Assembly: GCA_003533095.1 (NCBI GenBank)
Contig: DOEL01000099.1
Coordinates: 18,181 to 25,544, forward strand
From: Methylophilaceae bacterium
Lineage (GTDB): Bacteria > Pseudomonadota > Gammaproteobacteria > Burkholderiales > Methylophilaceae
Direction of reading: 5' to 3'
Length of the DNA stretch: 7,364 bases
Every line of letters starts with the position of its first letter. Position 1 is the first letter of the stretch. A model generated the notes under the pieces. It searched no databases, was not told where the DNA came from, and saw nothing but the letters and a program-made list of their open reading frames with translations. Below, piece by piece: positions 6,453 through 7,364 of this stretch. A program made the position numbers and the translations under genes.

Positions 6453-6458
6453 TATAAG
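6453..6458 (+). promoter_or_regulatory. Possible -10 box for argD just behind the terminator
   Basis: TATAAG matches 5 of 6 bases of TATAAT and lies 13 bases before the argD ATG. No good -35 is found 16-18 bases upstream, because that space is occupied by the terminator stem. If used, transcription would begin near 6465 and argD mRNA would have a leader of only a few bases. The alternative is readthrough of the terminator. Confidence 0.25.
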
Positions 6459-6471
6459 TACGGAAAATTGT

Positions 6472-7364
6472 ATGTCAAAAATGATGGATACTTACGCTAG
6501 ACAACCCGTCACCTTTGAGAAAGGTGAGGGTGTTTGGCTATGGGCTAAAAATGGTAAAAAATATCTAGACGCACTTTCCGGTGTGGCGGTTAATGGATTG
6601 GGTCATGCACATCCAAAATTAATTAAAGCTATTAATGAGCAAATATCAAGACTGATCCATGTTTCAAATGTTTATCACATAGCTGAACAAGAAAAACTAG
6701 CTGAAAAACTTACTTCTATTTCAAAAATGGATAATGTCTTTTTCTGTAATTCTGGCTGTGAGGCAAACGAAGCGGCTATTAAACTCGCAAGACTTTATGG
6801 GCATCAAAATGGTATTGATACCCCAGAAATTATTGTCATGGAAAAAGCTTTTCATGGCCGCACGATGGCTACATTATCTGCTACGGGAAATCGAAAGACA
6901 CAAGCTGGTTTTGAACCGCTTGTCGGTGGATTTATTCGAGTTGCATTTGATGACTTAGAGGCTATTCAGCAAATTGCATCAAGAAAAAATAATGTAGTAG
7001 CAATTCTTGTAGAGCCTATCCAAGGTGAGGGCGGTATTAATATTCCAAGCAATATTCAAAACTACCTAAAAGGCTTAAGAGAGATTTGTGATCAACATCA
7101 TTGGCTTTTAATGTTAGATGAAGTGCAATCTGGTATTGGTAGAACAGGGAAATGGTTTGCCCATCAACACACATCTATTCACCCAGATGTTATGACACTT
7201 GCAAAAGGCTTAGGCTCTGGTGTTCCTATAGGCGCGTGTTTAGCAAGAGGTAAGGCAAGTCAGGTATTTACGCCGGGCAAACATGGTTCGACTTTTGGAG
7301 GTAATCCGCTAGCGACCGCAGTCGGTTATGCAACGCTGAGTATTATCGAAGAAGATAAGCTTTG
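6472..7364 (+). CDS. argD: Acetylornithine aminotransferase, cut by right edge
   Basis: PLP enzyme of arginine synthesis: it transfers an amino group from glutamate to N-acetylglutamate semialdehyde, giving N-acetylornithine. Related enzymes also act on succinyl-diaminopimelate in lysine synthesis. My translation is open for 297 codons to the window edge, against about 390-400 residues usual for ArgD. The N-terminus reads MSKMMDTYARQPVTF, followed by DALSGVAVNGLGHAHP at 33-48. The phosphate-binding FCNSGCEANEAA segment is at 91-102 and AFHGRT at 126-131. VEPIQGEGG and LDEVQSGIGRTG follow, with the PLP-ring Asp216. The Schiff-base Lys245 is in LAKGLGSG, 29 residues after Asp216 as in E. coli ArgD, and HGSTFGGNPL is near the edge. 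All visible active-site residues are intact. ATG 6472 fits the family N-terminus; ATG at 6481 or 6484 is possible. The ribosome site is weak. Identity is secure; the C-terminal quarter is missing. Confidence 0.95.
   Translation, partial: MSKMMDTYARQPVTFEKGEGVWLWAKNGKKYLDALSGVAVNGLGHAHPKLIKAINEQISRLIHVSNVYHIAEQEKLAEKLTSISKMDNVFFCNSGCEANEAAIKLARLYGHQNGIDTPEIIVMEKAFHGRTMATLSATGNRKTQAGFEPLVGGFIRVAFDDLEAIQQIASRKNNVVAILVEPIQGEGGINIPSNIQNYLKGLREICDQHHWLLMLDEVQSGIGRTGKWFAHQHTSIHPDVMTLAKGLGSGVPIGACLARGKASQVFTPGKHGSTFGGNPLATAVGYATLSIIEEDKL

Noticed and set aside
6734..6958. 74-residue plus-strand frame inside argD
   Set aside because: It lies in another frame of conserved ArgD sequence, including the phosphate-binding segment.
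1..7364. Search for a mobile element, CRISPR array, toxin-antitoxin pair, tRNA or phage gene
   Set aside because: By eye I found no transposase motifs, long terminal repeats, regular spaced repeats, cloverleaf sequence or phage-type genes. All sizeable frames fit ordinary chromosomal genes.

Overview
The window is AT-rich, tightly packed chromosomal DNA from a bacterium, most likely a betaproteobacterium with a small genome. The Methylophilales (OM43 or Methylopumilus type) are my best guess. That guess rests on the low GC, the short gaps, the ArgD and Rieske protein sequences as I remember them from betaproteobacteria, and the short PuuD-like membrane protein. It is inference: no rRNA or lineage marker is present. 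I see no insertion sequence, CRISPR array, tRNA, phage gene or attachment site.

Layout. (1) Positions 1-1139, minus strand: the N-terminal 60% or so of acetyl-CoA synthetase (acs), cut by the left edge. (2) Positions 1140-1309: a divergent promoter region with a good sigma70-like promoter for acs. (3) Positions 1310-3671, plus strand: a two-gene two-component operon. It encodes a membrane PAS histidine kinase of the HisKA_3 type and a NarL/LuxR-type response regulator that starts with TTG. (4) Positions 3657-5635, minus strand: a Rieske non-haem iron oxygenase followed by a 10-helix EamA transporter. The two are joined by an ATGA stop/start overlap, and the transporter's tail overlaps the response regulator tail by 15 bp. 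(5) Positions 5636-5806: a second divergent intergenic region. (6) Positions 5807-6405, plus strand: a 31-residue single-helix membrane protein, then a four-helix protein resembling the membrane domain of urate hydroxylase PuuD but without its cytochrome c part. (7) Positions 6424-6447: a perfect palindromic terminator. (8) Positions 6472-7364, plus strand: the N-terminal three quarters of acetylornithine aminotransferase (argD), cut by the right edge.

How the genes may work together. The two-component pair is divergent from acs. In Vibrio and Pseudomonas, acetyl-CoA synthetase is controlled by a LuxR-type regulator with a sensor kinase (CrbSR, MxtR/ErdR). The pair here is therefore a reasonable candidate for acs control, although its kinase has an extracytoplasmic loop instead of an SLC5 transporter domain. 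The Rieske protein and EamA exporter are probably cotranslated and may handle one metabolite, but the substrate is unknown and no reductase is visible. The 31-residue peptide and the PuuD-like protein look like a small membrane unit. No classical defence or mobile system is visible. The least described parts are the small-protein/PuuD-like pair and the Rieske-EamA pair.
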